From the NCBI GenBank assembly GCA_036273455.1, contig DASUHP010000101.1, positions 26,401 to 90,400 of the forward strand: a stretch of 64,000 nt of DNA. Reading direction: 5' to 3'. The position numbers and the translations under genes are program-made. Below the pieces are notes generated by a model. The model ran no database searches and was not told where the DNA came from. It saw only the letters and a list, made by a program, of their open reading frames with translations. The DNA comes from CAIYRG01 sp036273455 (lineage in GTDB: Bacteria; Pseudomonadota; Alphaproteobacteria; Micropepsales; Micropepsaceae). Below are positions 10,798 to 19,390 of the stretch, piece after piece; within the stretch, counting starts at the first letter, position 1; every line of letters begins with the position of its first letter.

Positions 10798-11391
10798 TCA
10801 CAGACCCGCGGACAGGCGGCGGAAGCGGTCAAGATAGGCAAGTTCGGCTTCCGCGGCCGGCAGGGGAGCGAGCCGCGGGGGCGTGACGGATTTTGGCGTA
10901 CCAAAGAAATTCGCCGCTTCCTGACGTGAAAAACCTGCGAGCTGCGTGGCTTCGAAGAAGGCAGATAGCCGGTCGGCACGCTTGATTAACGCGGAATCAG
11001 CGACAGCAATTTCCGCCTGCAGACCAAAGCGCAGATGGATCGCGCTCAAGAGGCGGTTCTCAAAAGCTTTGTAATCCAGCCCGATGGCGGCTTTGAATGG
11101 GCTGATCAGGTCCCCAATGACATACTCGGCCGAGTCATGGAGCAGTGCGGCGAGGCGCAGCGGCACGCCGCATTTGGGCCTGAGGTCCTGGACAAAGCGT
11201 TCGACCAGCAGACAATGCTGGGCCACGGAGAACGCGTGGTCGCCCCGGGTTTGGCCATTCCAGCGTGCGACGCGCGCGAGTCCATGCGCAATATCTTCGA
11301 TTTCGATATCGAGGGGGGAGGGGTCGAGCAGGTCGAGACGCCGCCCGCTGAGCATTCTTTGCCAGGCACGGCGGTCATTGCTGGGCGGCAT
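10798..11391 (-). CDS. HD-domain hydrolase (YfbR/COG1896-like)
   Basis: The 197-residue protein has the HD metal-binding pattern: RWNGQTRGDHAFSVAQH (His 59), ALLHDSAEYVIGDL (His-Asp 85-86) and a later Asp in KRADRLSAF. Related YfbR-type enzymes dephosphorylate deoxynucleoside monophosphates, but the substrate here is not known. It is the first gene of the minus-strand run leading to nadC, with 85 bases before the phosphatase gene. It diverges from the Usp gene across a 58-base gap. Confidence 0.75.
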   Translation of the reverse strand: MPPSNDRRAWQRMLSGRRLDLLDPSPLDIEIEDIAHGLARVARWNGQTRGDHAFSVAQHCLLVERFVQDLRPKCGVPLRLAALLHDSAEYVIGDLISPFKAAIGLDYKAFENRLLSAIHLRFGLQAEIAVADSALIKRADRLSAFFEATQLAGFSRQEAANFFGTPKSVTPPRLAPLPAAEAELAYLDRFRRLSAGL

Positions 11392-11449
11392 CGGGTTTGC
11401 CTCAAACGCGTTGGGTGGGCTTTAATATGAAGCTTCAGCTGAGGTTGTC

Positions 11450-12319
11450 ATGAGCATTGCAAAAGTGCTGGTACCGGTCACGGGCGGCGGGCGCGACACA
11501 TCGCTGCTGCTCTATGCCATCGAAGCGGCCAAGCCATTCGATGCCCATGTCATGGCGTTTTTCGTGCGCCCCGATCTGGCCGAAGCGCTGGCATTTTTTT
11601 CCGACGGCGCCTCGGGAGTGGTGGTGGACGAAATCGTTAGGGCGACGCGGGATGCGGGCGACGAGGCCGGCAAACGGGTGGAGGCAGCCATTGCAGCGGC
11701 TTGCGCCGGGTCGGAGGTGGTGCGGGTCGCAAGGCCGGAAAGGCGCACCGGTGCGGTGACTCTTTCATTGCGCGAAGTGCAGGGAAATTTCGGCGACCAA
11801 TTGGCACTGGAAGCGAGGCTGTCCGACCTTGTGGTCTTCGGACCAATTCGCGAAAGCGACCAGGCGGGATTGGCCGAAGCTTTCGTCCAGGTTTTGGTGG
11901 ATACCGACCGGCCGGTTTTGCGCGCGACGGATGATGTGCCCCGCCGGTTTGCGGAGCGCATAGCGATCGGCTGGGACGGCAAAAAAGCGGCCTCACAGGC
12001 GGTGACCGCGGCGATGCCATTCCTCCAGCGCGCAGGTCATGTTGAGATTTTCAGTATCCAGCGTCCACCGCTGACCGAGCACGCGACGGAAGGCTTACGT
12101 CAATATCTTGCGCTGCACGGCGTGAGGGCGACCGAAAGACTGATCGACGCGGGCAACAAGCGAATCGGCGAAGCGCTGTTGCAGGCCGCCAGACAGGACA
12201 ATTCGGATCTGTTGGTGCTCGGCGGCTATGGCCGCGGCCGGTTGCGTGAGAGCCTGATCGGCGGCGTCACAAGGCATGTGATAGCACATGCCGATGTCGC
12301 GGTTTTCATGGTGCACTAA
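11450..12319 (+). CDS. Universal stress protein, tandem Usp domains
   Basis: The 289-residue protein is two Usp-like halves. The first begins KVLVPVTGGGRDTSLLLYAI; the second begins near residue 168 with RIAIGWDGKKAASQAV. The second carries a nucleotide-binding-like end, LLVLGGYGRGRLRESLIGGVT. Usp proteins bind ATP or partners and support stress survival. GAGG lies 5 bases before the ATG. It precedes queC by only 25 bases, so co-transcription with the que genes is possible. Confidence 0.85.
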   Translation: MSIAKVLVPVTGGGRDTSLLLYAIEAAKPFDAHVMAFFVRPDLAEALAFFSDGASGVVVDEIVRATRDAGDEAGKRVEAAIAAACAGSEVVRVARPERRTGAVTLSLREVQGNFGDQLALEARLSDLVVFGPIRESDQAGLAEAFVQVLVDTDRPVLRATDDVPRRFAERIAIGWDGKKAASQAVTAAMPFLQRAGHVEIFSIQRPPLTEHATEGLRQYLALHGVRATERLIDAGNKRIGEALLQAARQDNSDLLVLGGYGRGRLRESLIGGVTRHVIAHADVAVFMVH

Positions 12320-12344
12320 GGCGCTGCCGGTTGATCCGCAATCC

Positions 12345-13058
12345 ATGAGTGCCAGTCATTCACTTGTGCTGTTTTCCGGGGGCCAGGATTCGACCGCATG
12401 TCTGGCCTGGGCACTCAGCAATTTCGCAGCCGTTGAGACGGTCGGTTTCGACTATGGCCAGCGGCACGCCGCCGAGTTGACGGCGCGAAAGACGATCATT
12501 GAGCGAATAGCCGCCAATTTCCCGGAATGGCGCCGAAAAATCGGCGCCGACCATGTGCTGCACCTCGGAGTTCTCGCCGAGATTGGCGGCTCGGCATTGA
12601 CCGAAAATGTTGCCATAGAGATGCGCGCGGACGGGTTGCCCAATACTTTTGTACCAGGGCGCAATCTGCTGTTTCTGACCGTTGCGGCAGCGCTTGCATC
12701 CCGTCGTGGCATACACGATCTGGTTGGCGGAATGTGTGAAACCGATTACTCCGGCTATCCCGATTGCCGGGCCGAAACGATCGGCGCCATGCAGCGGGCA
12801 TTGAATTTGGGAATGGCGGAAGAGTTCACGATTCACACTCCATTGATGAGCCTGGACAAAGCCGCCACGTGGCGGCTGGCCGAAGAACTCGGTGGGGAAA
12901 AATTGGTCACGCTGACAATCGAGGAGACCGTCACCTGCTATCACGGCGCCGGCACGCGGCATGCATGGGGGCGCGGCTGCGGATCATGCCCGGCCTGCGG
13001 TCTGCGCGCGGCCGGTTATGCCCGCTATGTTGAGGAGAAATCGTCACGTATCAGGTGA
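12345..13058 (+). CDS. queC: 7-cyano-7-deazaguanine synthase
   Basis: QueC converts 7-carboxy-7-deazaguanine to preQ0 using ATP and ammonia. The 237-residue protein has the PP-loop SGGQDST, the segment GFDYGQRHAAEL and a C-terminal zinc site with several Cys (GCGSCPACGLR). The ATG at 12345 fits family length; the frame is open further upstream but overlaps the Usp gene. Its stop overlaps the queE GTG by 4 bases. Confidence 0.97.
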   Translation: MSASHSLVLFSGGQDSTACLAWALSNFAAVETVGFDYGQRHAAELTARKTIIERIAANFPEWRRKIGADHVLHLGVLAEIGGSALTENVAIEMRADGLPNTFVPGRNLLFLTVAAALASRRGIHDLVGGMCETDYSGYPDCRAETIGAMQRALNLGMAEEFTIHTPLMSLDKAATWRLAEELGGEKLVTLTIEETVTCYHGAGTRHAWGRGCGSCPACGLRAAGYARYVEEKSSRIR

Positions 13059-13675
13059 AGGAGATTTATTACACATTGCAGGGCGAAGGCGCGCAAGCGG
13101 GCCGGGCGGCGGTCTTTTTGCGTTTTGCCGGTTGCAATCTCTGGAGCGGGCGCGAAACCGATCGCGCGGCTGCGATCTGCAATTTCTGCGATACGGATTT
13201 TGTCGGAACGGATGGTCCCGGCGGCGGAAAATTCGCGAATGCCGGCGATCTCGCAGCCGCGGTGGCAGAAAAATGGCGCATACCGGGGGGCAAGCCCTAT
13301 GTCGTGTGCACCGGCGGAGAGCCCATGCTGCAATTGGATACGGGGCTTGTGGCCGCTTTGCACGGCTGTGGTTTTGAGATCGGCGTCGAAACCAACGGCA
13401 CAATCGCGCCGCCTTCAGGTCTGGATTGGGTATGCGTCAGCCCGAAAGCCGACGCACCACTGGCGATCCGGAGCGGCGACGAACTAAAACTGGTCTTCCC
13501 ACAGCGCGAAGCTGACCCGGCCAGATTTGCCGCTCTCGATTTTGATCATTTCTTTCTTCAGCCGATGGACGGTCCGTCGCTCGCGAATCATACGCAGGCT
13601 GCGATCGCCTATTGCCTTTCCCATCCGGAATGGCGTCTCAGTCTGCAAACGCACAAACTCATCGGCATACCGTGA
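13055..13675 (+). CDS. queE: 7-carboxy-7-deazaguanine synthase (radical SAM)
   Basis: QueE rearranges 6-carboxytetrahydropterin to 7-carboxy-7-deazaguanine. The 206-residue protein shows YYTLQGEGAQAGRAAVF and the cluster cysteines in the spread alphaproteobacterial form: one in FAGCNLWSGRE and two in ICNFCDTDF. CTGGEPMLQL and the VETNGT region follow. GTG 13055 forms a GTGA overlap with queC. A GAGGAG at 13032-13037 is instead ideally placed for an ACG at 13046, which would add three residues usual in the family. Confidence 0.95.
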   Translation: MKEIYYTLQGEGAQAGRAAVFLRFAGCNLWSGRETDRAAAICNFCDTDFVGTDGPGGGKFANAGDLAAAVAEKWRIPGGKPYVVCTGGEPMLQLDTGLVAALHGCGFEIGVETNGTIAPPSGLDWVCVSPKADAPLAIRSGDELKLVFPQREADPARFAALDFDHFFLQPMDGPSLANHTQAAIAYCLSHPEWRLSLQTHKLIGIP

Positions 13676-14052
13676 TGGACGCGAGCAAACCGGTTATCGA
13701 AGTCACTCAGCAATTCACGTTTGATGCCGCGCATTATCTGGGGGACGCGCCGGCGGATTCGAACCGCCGTATCCATGGCCACAGCTTCTATGCCGATGTG
13801 ACGCTATGCGGCGATGCCGATCCGGCAACGGGCTGGGTGCGCGATTTCGCAGAAATCGGTGCCGTGCTTGACGAAATCCGCGCGTGCCTGGATCACCGGC
13901 TGCTCAATGACTTGGCTGGACTCGGGGCTCCGACTCTGGAAAATCTTGCGCGCTATATTTTTCGCGCAGCAAAACGCCGGTTGCCGGAGGTTTCGCGGGT
14001 TAAACTGGAGCGTCCGTCGCTTGGCCAATCCTGCACCTATGAAGAGACCTGA
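13675..14052 (+). CDS. queD: 6-carboxy-5,6,7,8-tetrahydropterin synthase family (QueD)
   Basis: QueD makes 6-carboxytetrahydropterin from dihydroneopterin triphosphate. The 125-residue protein keeps the zinc histidines (FDAAHYL and RIHGHSF), the catalytic Asp-His pair (LDHRLLND) and a late Glu (LERPS). The usual nucleophile in CxxxHGH is replaced by Asn (NRRIHGH). A Cys is present near the C-terminus in GQSCTYEE. It starts at ATG 13675, sharing one base with the queE stop. The full que operon argues that it is functional. Confidence 0.88.
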   Translation: MDASKPVIEVTQQFTFDAAHYLGDAPADSNRRIHGHSFYADVTLCGDADPATGWVRDFAEIGAVLDEIRACLDHRLLNDLAGLGAPTLENLARYIFRAAKRRLPEVSRVKLERPSLGQSCTYEET

Positions 14053-14053
14053 T

Positions 14054-14512
14054 ATGGCCGGCACGGGTCGAAAGCTGCAACTCGGACGGCGTGTTGCGAT
14101 TCCTCCGTCGCCGGACAAGGCGGTTCTCGACTCTGTGCCCAATCCCCACCCGGACACGGATTATGTTGTGCGTTTTACAGCACCGGAGTTTACGACTCTG
14201 TGCCCGATCACCGGTCAGCCGGATTTCGCCCATTTTGTGATCGACTACTGCCCGGCGCGAAGCCTGCTTGAATCGAAATCGCTGAAACTGTTTCTCACCA
14301 GCTTCCGCAATACCGCCAGCTTTCACGAGGATTGCACGATCGGGATCGGCAAGCGGATCGCCGCGGAAATCCGGCCGAAATATCTGCGCATTGCCGGATA
14401 CTGGTATCCGCGCGGTGGGATACCGATCGATGTGTTTTGGGAACAAGGACGTGTTCCGCAGCGCGTCTGGTTGCCCGATCTGGAGGTCGAGCCTTACCGC
14501 GGACGCGGCTGA
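14054..14512 (+). CDS. queF: NADPH-dependent 7-cyano-7-deazaguanine reductase
   Basis: QueF reduces the nitrile of preQ0 to preQ1, the precursor inserted into tRNA. The 152-residue protein is of the short, single-domain type. The catalytic Cys lies in FTTLCPITGQPDFAH and the substrate-binding Glu in SFHEDC. The ATG at 14054 has AGAGA just upstream; an in-frame ATG at 14039 would overlap queD by 14 bases. Its last 19 bases overlap the 3' end of tag on the other strand. Confidence 0.95.
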   Translation: MAGTGRKLQLGRRVAIPPSPDKAVLDSVPNPHPDTDYVVRFTAPEFTTLCPITGQPDFAHFVIDYCPARSLLESKSLKLFLTSFRNTASFHEDCTIGIGKRIAAEIRPKYLRIAGYWYPRGGIPIDVFWEQGRVPQRVWLPDLEVEPYRGRG

Positions 14513-15084
14513 GCCTGCAGCTGCGAACAGATTTCATACCGATGACACTTCACGAGATGATCGTTCACCATCCCGATGGCCTGAGCGAATGCATAGACGA
14601 TCACCGGGCCGCAAAATTTGAACCCGCGGGATTTAAGCTCTTTTGACAGCCGCTCGCTCATTGCGGTTTTGGCCGGAATTTGCGCCATGGATCTGCGACG
14701 GGGATTGCGAGCCTCGCCGTCGGCATGTTTCCAGATCAGGTGGGAAAATCCGCCCGGCTCCGACTCCATGATCTGGAGCCACAATCTCGCGCCGGAAATC
14801 GCCGCCTCGATTTTGGCCCGGCTTCGAATGATGGATGCATCGACCACGAGTCTTTCAATGTCCGGCGCGCCATAGCGGGCGACGCGCTCGGGCCGGAATC
14901 CGTCAAAAGCCCGACGGAATGCTTCACGCTTCCGCAATATGGTGATCCAGGATAATCCGGCCTGAAATCCGTCGAGCACGAGCTTTTCGTAGAGCGCCCG
15001 TGAGTCATACTCGGGCACTCCCCATTCCTGGTCGTGATAATCGCAGTACAGCGGATCACTTCCCGGCCACGGGCAACGCGCCAT
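14494..15084 (-). CDS. tag: DNA-3-methyladenine glycosylase I
   Basis: Tag removes 3-methyladenine from alkylated DNA. The 196-residue protein begins MARCPWPGSDPLYCDYHDQEWG, and it has the zinc ligands of the family: the early Cys and His, and a late His and Cys in NDHLVKCHRY. The substrate pocket sequence GLSWITILRKREAFRRAF is typical. It lies 10 bases after ygfZ on the same strand. A second ATG at 15102 would overlap ygfZ by 8 bases. Confidence 0.95.
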   Translation of the reverse strand: MARCPWPGSDPLYCDYHDQEWGVPEYDSRALYEKLVLDGFQAGLSWITILRKREAFRRAFDGFRPERVARYGAPDIERLVVDASIIRSRAKIEAAISGARLWLQIMESEPGGFSHLIWKHADGEARNPRRRSMAQIPAKTAMSERLSKELKSRGFKFCGPVIVYAFAQAIGMVNDHLVKCHRYEICSQLQAQPRPR

Positions 15085-15094
15085 GGGCGGCGGT

Positions 15095-15928
15095 TCACGC
15101 ATGGAGCCAATCCGGCCGGTGCAGCGCAACGGGGCGCCCGCCTGCCAAAAGCCGCTCTTGTTTATTTTCAGCTTCGGCCACGCGATCAACCCGTACCAAG
15201 GCTAATCCGCGACCTCCTTTTGCGCTGCTGATGCGGCCCAACTCACGTCCGTCGGCTTCGATAACCGAGCCCGGCGGAGGCAGACCATCAGCTTCGGCAA
15301 TATAGAAGCGGCGGCGGGCCGTCGCCCGGTGTTTCATCCGGGAAGTCACTTCCTGGCCGACATAGCAACCTTTGGTGAAGCTGACGCCATGAAGCTCTTC
15401 GAGACCGGCGTCGAGTGCGAAGACCTGATCGGGCGGCAGATCGTTGCTGTCAGGAACGCCGAGCTTCAGGCGGAAGGAGTCGTAATCGTCTGGCGCCATA
15501 GCCGCGACTGCGGATTCGATCTGTTGGCGCGGCCCAATGGTGCGGGCGCCCAATTCCGCGAGTCTGGGATCGGGAAAAACAGCCCCGCCGTCGACGGCAG
15601 GGAAGTCATCGGTCCTCCAGACAGCGGCGACCGCGAATTCGGATTTGACCGTGATGCCGACTTTCGCACGCAGCCGATAAAATCCCAGTCGCCTGGCCAG
15701 TTCGCCCGCCGATGAAGATGCACAGTCGAGCCAATATCCGCTGTTCACGGCCGCAATGAAGAAGTCGAACAGGATCTTGCCCTGCGGCGTCAGCAGTGCG
15801 GCGTAAATTGCCCGGCCGGGGGCGCATTCGCCGATATCATTCGTGATCAGTCCCTGTAAGAAATCGCGTGCATCCGCCCCTTCGAGCGCGATCACGGTGC
15901 GATTGCCGAGAATTGCCGCACTGGACAT
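15095..15928 (-). CDS. ygfZ: Folate-binding protein YgfZ
   Basis: The 277-residue protein belongs to the GcvT-like YgfZ family, which binds tetrahydrofolate and helps assembly or repair of some iron-sulfur enzymes. Its signature KGCYVGQE with the following VTSRMKHR is present near residues 187-200, and the N-terminal LQGLITNDI region is also typical. It lies upstream of tag on the same strand and is probably co-transcribed with it. Confidence 0.95.
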   Translation of the reverse strand: MSSAAILGNRTVIALEGADARDFLQGLITNDIGECAPGRAIYAALLTPQGKILFDFFIAAVNSGYWLDCASSSAGELARRLGFYRLRAKVGITVKSEFAVAAVWRTDDFPAVDGGAVFPDPRLAELGARTIGPRQQIESAVAAMAPDDYDSFRLKLGVPDSNDLPPDQVFALDAGLEELHGVSFTKGCYVGQEVTSRMKHRATARRRFYIAEADGLPPPGSVIEADGRELGRISSAKGGRGLALVRVDRVAEAENKQERLLAGGRPVALHRPDWLHA

Positions 15929-16038
15929 GACTGTTGGGTAAAGCCTCGGCGCGTTTCAGGCAAGCAGTTGCAAAGATGGAATACCAATCGTAGTTCTCAG
16001 CCGGAAAGCGCGAAGCGGAGCCGCTGATTTCACGTGTC

Positions 16039-17052
16039 ATGACGGTCCTGGCCGGTGCGCCGGTTGGCGGAGCAGAGACCTTTTTCGTCACATTGAGCGG
16101 GGCGCTTGCCCAAACCGGACACACGGTCTGTTCGGTGCTGAAGCCCAACAGGTGGCGGCAGACAGCTCTGGAACAGGAGGGAATCGGCTACGCCACTGCG
16201 CCTTTTGCCTCGCCATTCGATTGGACGACGCCTCGCGTATTGCGCAAGGCCGCAGAAGAATTCCGTCCCGACATTGTTCTTGCATTTGCCGGGCGGGCGG
16301 CAAAAGCCATGCCGAAAGGCCGGTATAAACTCGTTGGCCGGCTGGGCGGATATTACAATCTCGCCAACTTCCGCAATTGCGACCATCTGGTGTGCAATTC
16401 GTCAGATGTATTGCGTCATGTCGTGGGGCAGGGATGGCCCCAATCGCGGGCGACTCTGATCCCGAATTTCGCCTCCGTGCCCGCAGCTCCACCGGTCAAA
16501 CGGTCGGATTTCGATACACCTGATGGTGCACCACTGGCTTTGGCGCTGGGCCGGCTGCACCCGAATAAGGGCCTGGATGTTCTCATCCGGGCTGCGGCGC
16601 GCATTCCGCAGCTTTATGTCTGGATAGCCGGCGACGGAGACGAGCGGCGCAAACTCGAGAAGCTCGCAGAAAGCCTGACCATTGCCGATCGGGTGAGATT
16701 TCTCGGATGGAGAATCGACCGCGGAGCGCTTTATGGCGCCGCAGATATCTGCGTCTATCCATCGCGGGAGGAGCCGTTCGGCAATATTGTCGTTGAAGCG
16801 TGGTCGAGCGGAATTCCACTGGTCACCACGCGTGCGCCGGGTCCGGCATCGCTGGCGCGCCATCGTGAGGATGCACTGCTTGTGCCCGTTGACGACGCCC
16901 CGGCTCTCGCGCAGACGATTGAGGAACTGCTCGACTCGCCCCTGTTGCGTGAAAATCTGGTCACGGCCGGTAAGCGGCGCATTGCCGGGGAATTCTCACG
17001 CGCCGCCGTCATCGCCAGGTATGCCGACTTATTCAGCAGGCTGACGAACTAG
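16039..17052 (+). CDS. Glycosyltransferase, GT4-like
   Basis: The 337-residue protein is a GT-B fold enzyme. The N-terminal domain starts VLAGAPVGGAETFF. The C-terminal nucleotide-sugar domain has LALGRLHPNKGLDVLI, and the acidic motif is PSREEPFGNIVVEAWSSG. It probably adds a sugar to a surface glycan or lipid; donor and acceptor are unknown. The frame is open a few codons upstream (encoding LISRV) but without a standard start, so the true start may be slightly earlier. Only 2 bases separate it from the asparagine synthase gene. Confidence 0.85.
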   Translation: MTVLAGAPVGGAETFFVTLSGALAQTGHTVCSVLKPNRWRQTALEQEGIGYATAPFASPFDWTTPRVLRKAAEEFRPDIVLAFAGRAAKAMPKGRYKLVGRLGGYYNLANFRNCDHLVCNSSDVLRHVVGQGWPQSRATLIPNFASVPAAPPVKRSDFDTPDGAPLALALGRLHPNKGLDVLIRAAARIPQLYVWIAGDGDERRKLEKLAESLTIADRVRFLGWRIDRGALYGAADICVYPSREEPFGNIVVEAWSSGIPLVTTRAPGPASLARHREDALLVPVDDAPALAQTIEELLDSPLLRENLVTAGKRRIAGEFSRAAVIARYADLFSRLTN

Positions 17053-17054
17053 CG

Positions 17055-18821
17055 ATGTGCGGGATCGGCGGCTACATGACGGCAGAGGGTGCGGCGCCGC
17101 CGCCGGTCCTCGATACACTTCTTTCGGCACTGGCACATCGCGGCCCTGATGGCGAGGGCCGCTATACGGCAGCCGGTGCCGGGCTGGTGCAGACGCGCCT
17201 CGCCATCATCGACCTGGATACGGGAGACCAGCCGCTGTTTGGCGACAATGGAGCCGCGCTGGTCGCCAATGGGGAAATTTACAATTACCTGGAATTGCGC
17301 CGGGAGTTCTCGGCTCGTGCATTCAGGACAGCGTCCGATTGCGAATTGCCGCTCGCCACCTATGAGCGCGATGGAGGAGAATTCGCGGCGTCGCTGCGCG
17401 GCATGTATGCCATTGCCTTGCACGATGCGCGGGAGCGCGCACTGTACCTCGTACGCGACCCTTTCGGAATAAAGCCGCTCTATTATGCGGAGTATTCCGG
17501 CGGAATTCTGTTCGCTTCGGAGGCGCAGGCACTGCTGCGCACCGGTCTGGTACCTTTGCGGTTGCGCAGCAGCAAATCCCTGGAACTGTTGCAGCTGCAA
17601 TTCACGACCGGGCGCTCAACGATTTTCGAATCGGTTCAGCGGGTGCTGCCGGGCGAGACATTGACTCTCCGCGGCGGCCACATCGTCGATCGTTCCATCC
17701 ATGCGGCCCTTCCAGAGGCCAGGCCACAGCCCATCGGGGAACAGGAGGCGTTGAAACGAGTTGATGCAGCGCTGATGGACAGTGTTGCGATACATCAGCG
17801 CGCCGACGTCCCTTACGGACTGTTCCTGTCCGGCGGCATAGACTCATCCGCCATTCTGGCCTGCATGGCGCGTCTGAACGAATCGCCGGTGCGGGCATTT
17901 ACCGCGGGTTTTCCCGGCACTGCCGCTCACGATGAACGCCAGCATGCCAAAGCCGTCGCGCGCGCCGCCGGAGCCGATCATGTCGAAGTGGAAGTCACCG
18001 GGAAGCAGTTCTGGCGTCACCTGCCGGCGATTATCGCTGCGATGGATGAGCCCGCCGCCGATTATGCAATCGTGCCGACATGGTTTCTGGCGGCCGAAGC
18101 GGCCAAAGAACTGAAAGTCGTTTTGACCGGGGAGGGTGGCGACGAGATTTTCGCGGGATACAGCCGCTATCGCACGCTGCTGCGGTCGCCATTCCTCGGC
18201 GGCAGGGTCATGCGTAAACGCGGATTTCTCGACGGATTGGGCGTTCTGCGCGATCAGACGTATCACTGGCGCGAGGGTGTCGCTGCCGCGGAGCGGCGGC
18301 TGGCAAGTTCGGATCTCGATGCCTTGCAACAGGCGCAGGCACTGGATTGCGCCGACTGGCTCCCGAATGACCTCCTCGTCAAGCTCGATCGCTGTCTTAT
18401 GGCGCATGGGCTGGAAGGGCGCACGCCACTTCTCGATCCCGTCGTTGCAGCCGCCGGATTCTGTTTGCCTGACGGACTGAAGATTTCGGGCCGCAGCAGC
18501 AAATATCTGCTGCGCAAATGGTTGGCGGCGACTCTTCCGGCCGCTGAGCCTTTCGCGCCAAAGCGCGGATTTACCGTCCCGGTCGCCGAATGGATTCAGT
18601 CGCGCGCAGGCGATCTCGCGGGCCTCGTCGCGGATTCGAGCGGCATCGCCGAGCTATGCGTTCCCGATGGCGTGCGCCGGCTTTTTGCCAGGTTCGGCGA
18701 TCGCGGCGGAAAGCATGAAGGCAATGCCTGCTGGATCCTTTTATTTTATGCGCTGTGGCACCGTATCCACATTGGGCGCGTTCGGTCCGACATGGATGTG
18801 TTCGAGACGTTGCACGCCTGA
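17055..18821 (+). CDS. asnB: Asparagine synthase (glutamine-hydrolysing)
   Basis: The 588-residue protein has a class II glutamine amidotransferase domain with the nucleophile Cys 2 (MCGIGGY), followed by HRGPDGEG and NGEIYNY. The synthetase domain has the PP-loop LSGGIDSS near residue 258, and LTGEGGDEIFAGYSRY. It converts aspartate and glutamine to asparagine. Because it starts 2 bases after a glycosyltransferase gene, a specialised role amidating a sugar or peptide in a surface polymer is also possible. Confidence 0.88.
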   Translation: MCGIGGYMTAEGAAPPPVLDTLLSALAHRGPDGEGRYTAAGAGLVQTRLAIIDLDTGDQPLFGDNGAALVANGEIYNYLELRREFSARAFRTASDCELPLATYERDGGEFAASLRGMYAIALHDARERALYLVRDPFGIKPLYYAEYSGGILFASEAQALLRTGLVPLRLRSSKSLELLQLQFTTGRSTIFESVQRVLPGETLTLRGGHIVDRSIHAALPEARPQPIGEQEALKRVDAALMDSVAIHQRADVPYGLFLSGGIDSSAILACMARLNESPVRAFTAGFPGTAAHDERQHAKAVARAAGADHVEVEVTGKQFWRHLPAIIAAMDEPAADYAIVPTWFLAAEAAKELKVVLTGEGGDEIFAGYSRYRTLLRSPFLGGRVMRKRGFLDGLGVLRDQTYHWREGVAAAERRLASSDLDALQQAQALDCADWLPNDLLVKLDRCLMAHGLEGRTPLLDPVVAAAGFCLPDGLKISGRSSKYLLRKWLAATLPAAEPFAPKRGFTVPVAEWIQSRAGDLAGLVADSSGIAELCVPDGVRRLFARFGDRGGKHEGNACWILLFYALWHRIHIGRVRSDMDVFETLHA

Positions 18822-18840
18822 TTCGGTTTCGGCGCCCGCG

Positions 18841-19104
18841 TCACTGGAGCGTGAAGTTGCCGTCGCAATATCTCAACTCTGCAGGCGTGATGATCCCGGT
18901 AGCCGCCACCCAGACCGAATGCAGTTTGCCGTCCAGGTTGCTTTCCCAGAAATGCAGAAACTTGTTCAGAACTGGAAAGCGCGGTGCAATATCGTATTCC
19001 TGCCAGACATAGCTTTGCAGGAGTGCGGGATGGTCCGGCCGATGATACAGAATTTCTGCGGTTGTCAGCCGATATCCCTTCATCTGACGTAGCAGTTCGC
19101 TCAT
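18841..19104 (-). CDS. usg: Usg family protein
   Basis: The 87-residue protein closely resembles the alphaproteobacterial Usg family (COG5425), with YRLTTAEILYHRPDHPALLQ, WQEYDIAPRFPVLNKFLHFW and LHSVWVA. Its function is unknown; relatives were first noted near tryptophan synthesis genes, which are not present here. It is transcribed towards the asparagine synthase gene, with 19 bases between the two 3' ends. Confidence 0.88.
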   Translation of the reverse strand: MSELLRQMKGYRLTTAEILYHRPDHPALLQSYVWQEYDIAPRFPVLNKFLHFWESNLDGKLHSVWVAATGIITPAELRYCDGNFTLQ

Positions 19105-19390
19105 ATGACGGTCTCTCGCTTAAAAGTCCTATTCGTAAAGGCTTCCGTGTTCTCAAAAGTTCCCACGGGGTTCCGACCGGGCAAGTTGCGGGCAGGCCAC
19201 TTTGCCACCCAACCGTAAACACGACATTTCAATCCTCCACGGAGTCGGTTTTTTTGGTCAAGCCTTGACATCCCGCCGGATTTTGCGTGACGCAATGTTG
19301 TTCGCCTGTTGGCACTCCGCTGCGGGGTGTGCCAGTCGTGTTGCAGCAATCCTGCCTCCGATTCGGATTCCCTGTCGCGGATAGTCGTGA
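19105..19390. other. Divergent spacer between usg and the LysE-family gene
   Basis: No gene is supported in these 286 bases. A perfect -35 hexamer TTGACA lies at 19265-19270 on the plus strand, but no matching -10 box is clear. An imperfect hairpin, TGGCACTCC and GGGTGTGCCA, surrounds a short GC loop at about 19310-19334. The stretch probably holds promoters for both flanking genes. Confidence 0.4.

Noticed and set aside
11392..11449. Possible preQ1 riboswitch ahead of the Usp-que run
   Set aside because: The gap is only 58 bases and shows no preQ1 aptamer-like pseudoknot sequence; queC itself follows the Usp gene by 25 bases.
16014..16025. AGCGGAGCCGCT palindrome, also present in reverse at 30630-30641
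   Set aside because: A 12-base match of this kind is expected by chance in GC-rich DNA of this length, and the flanks differ.
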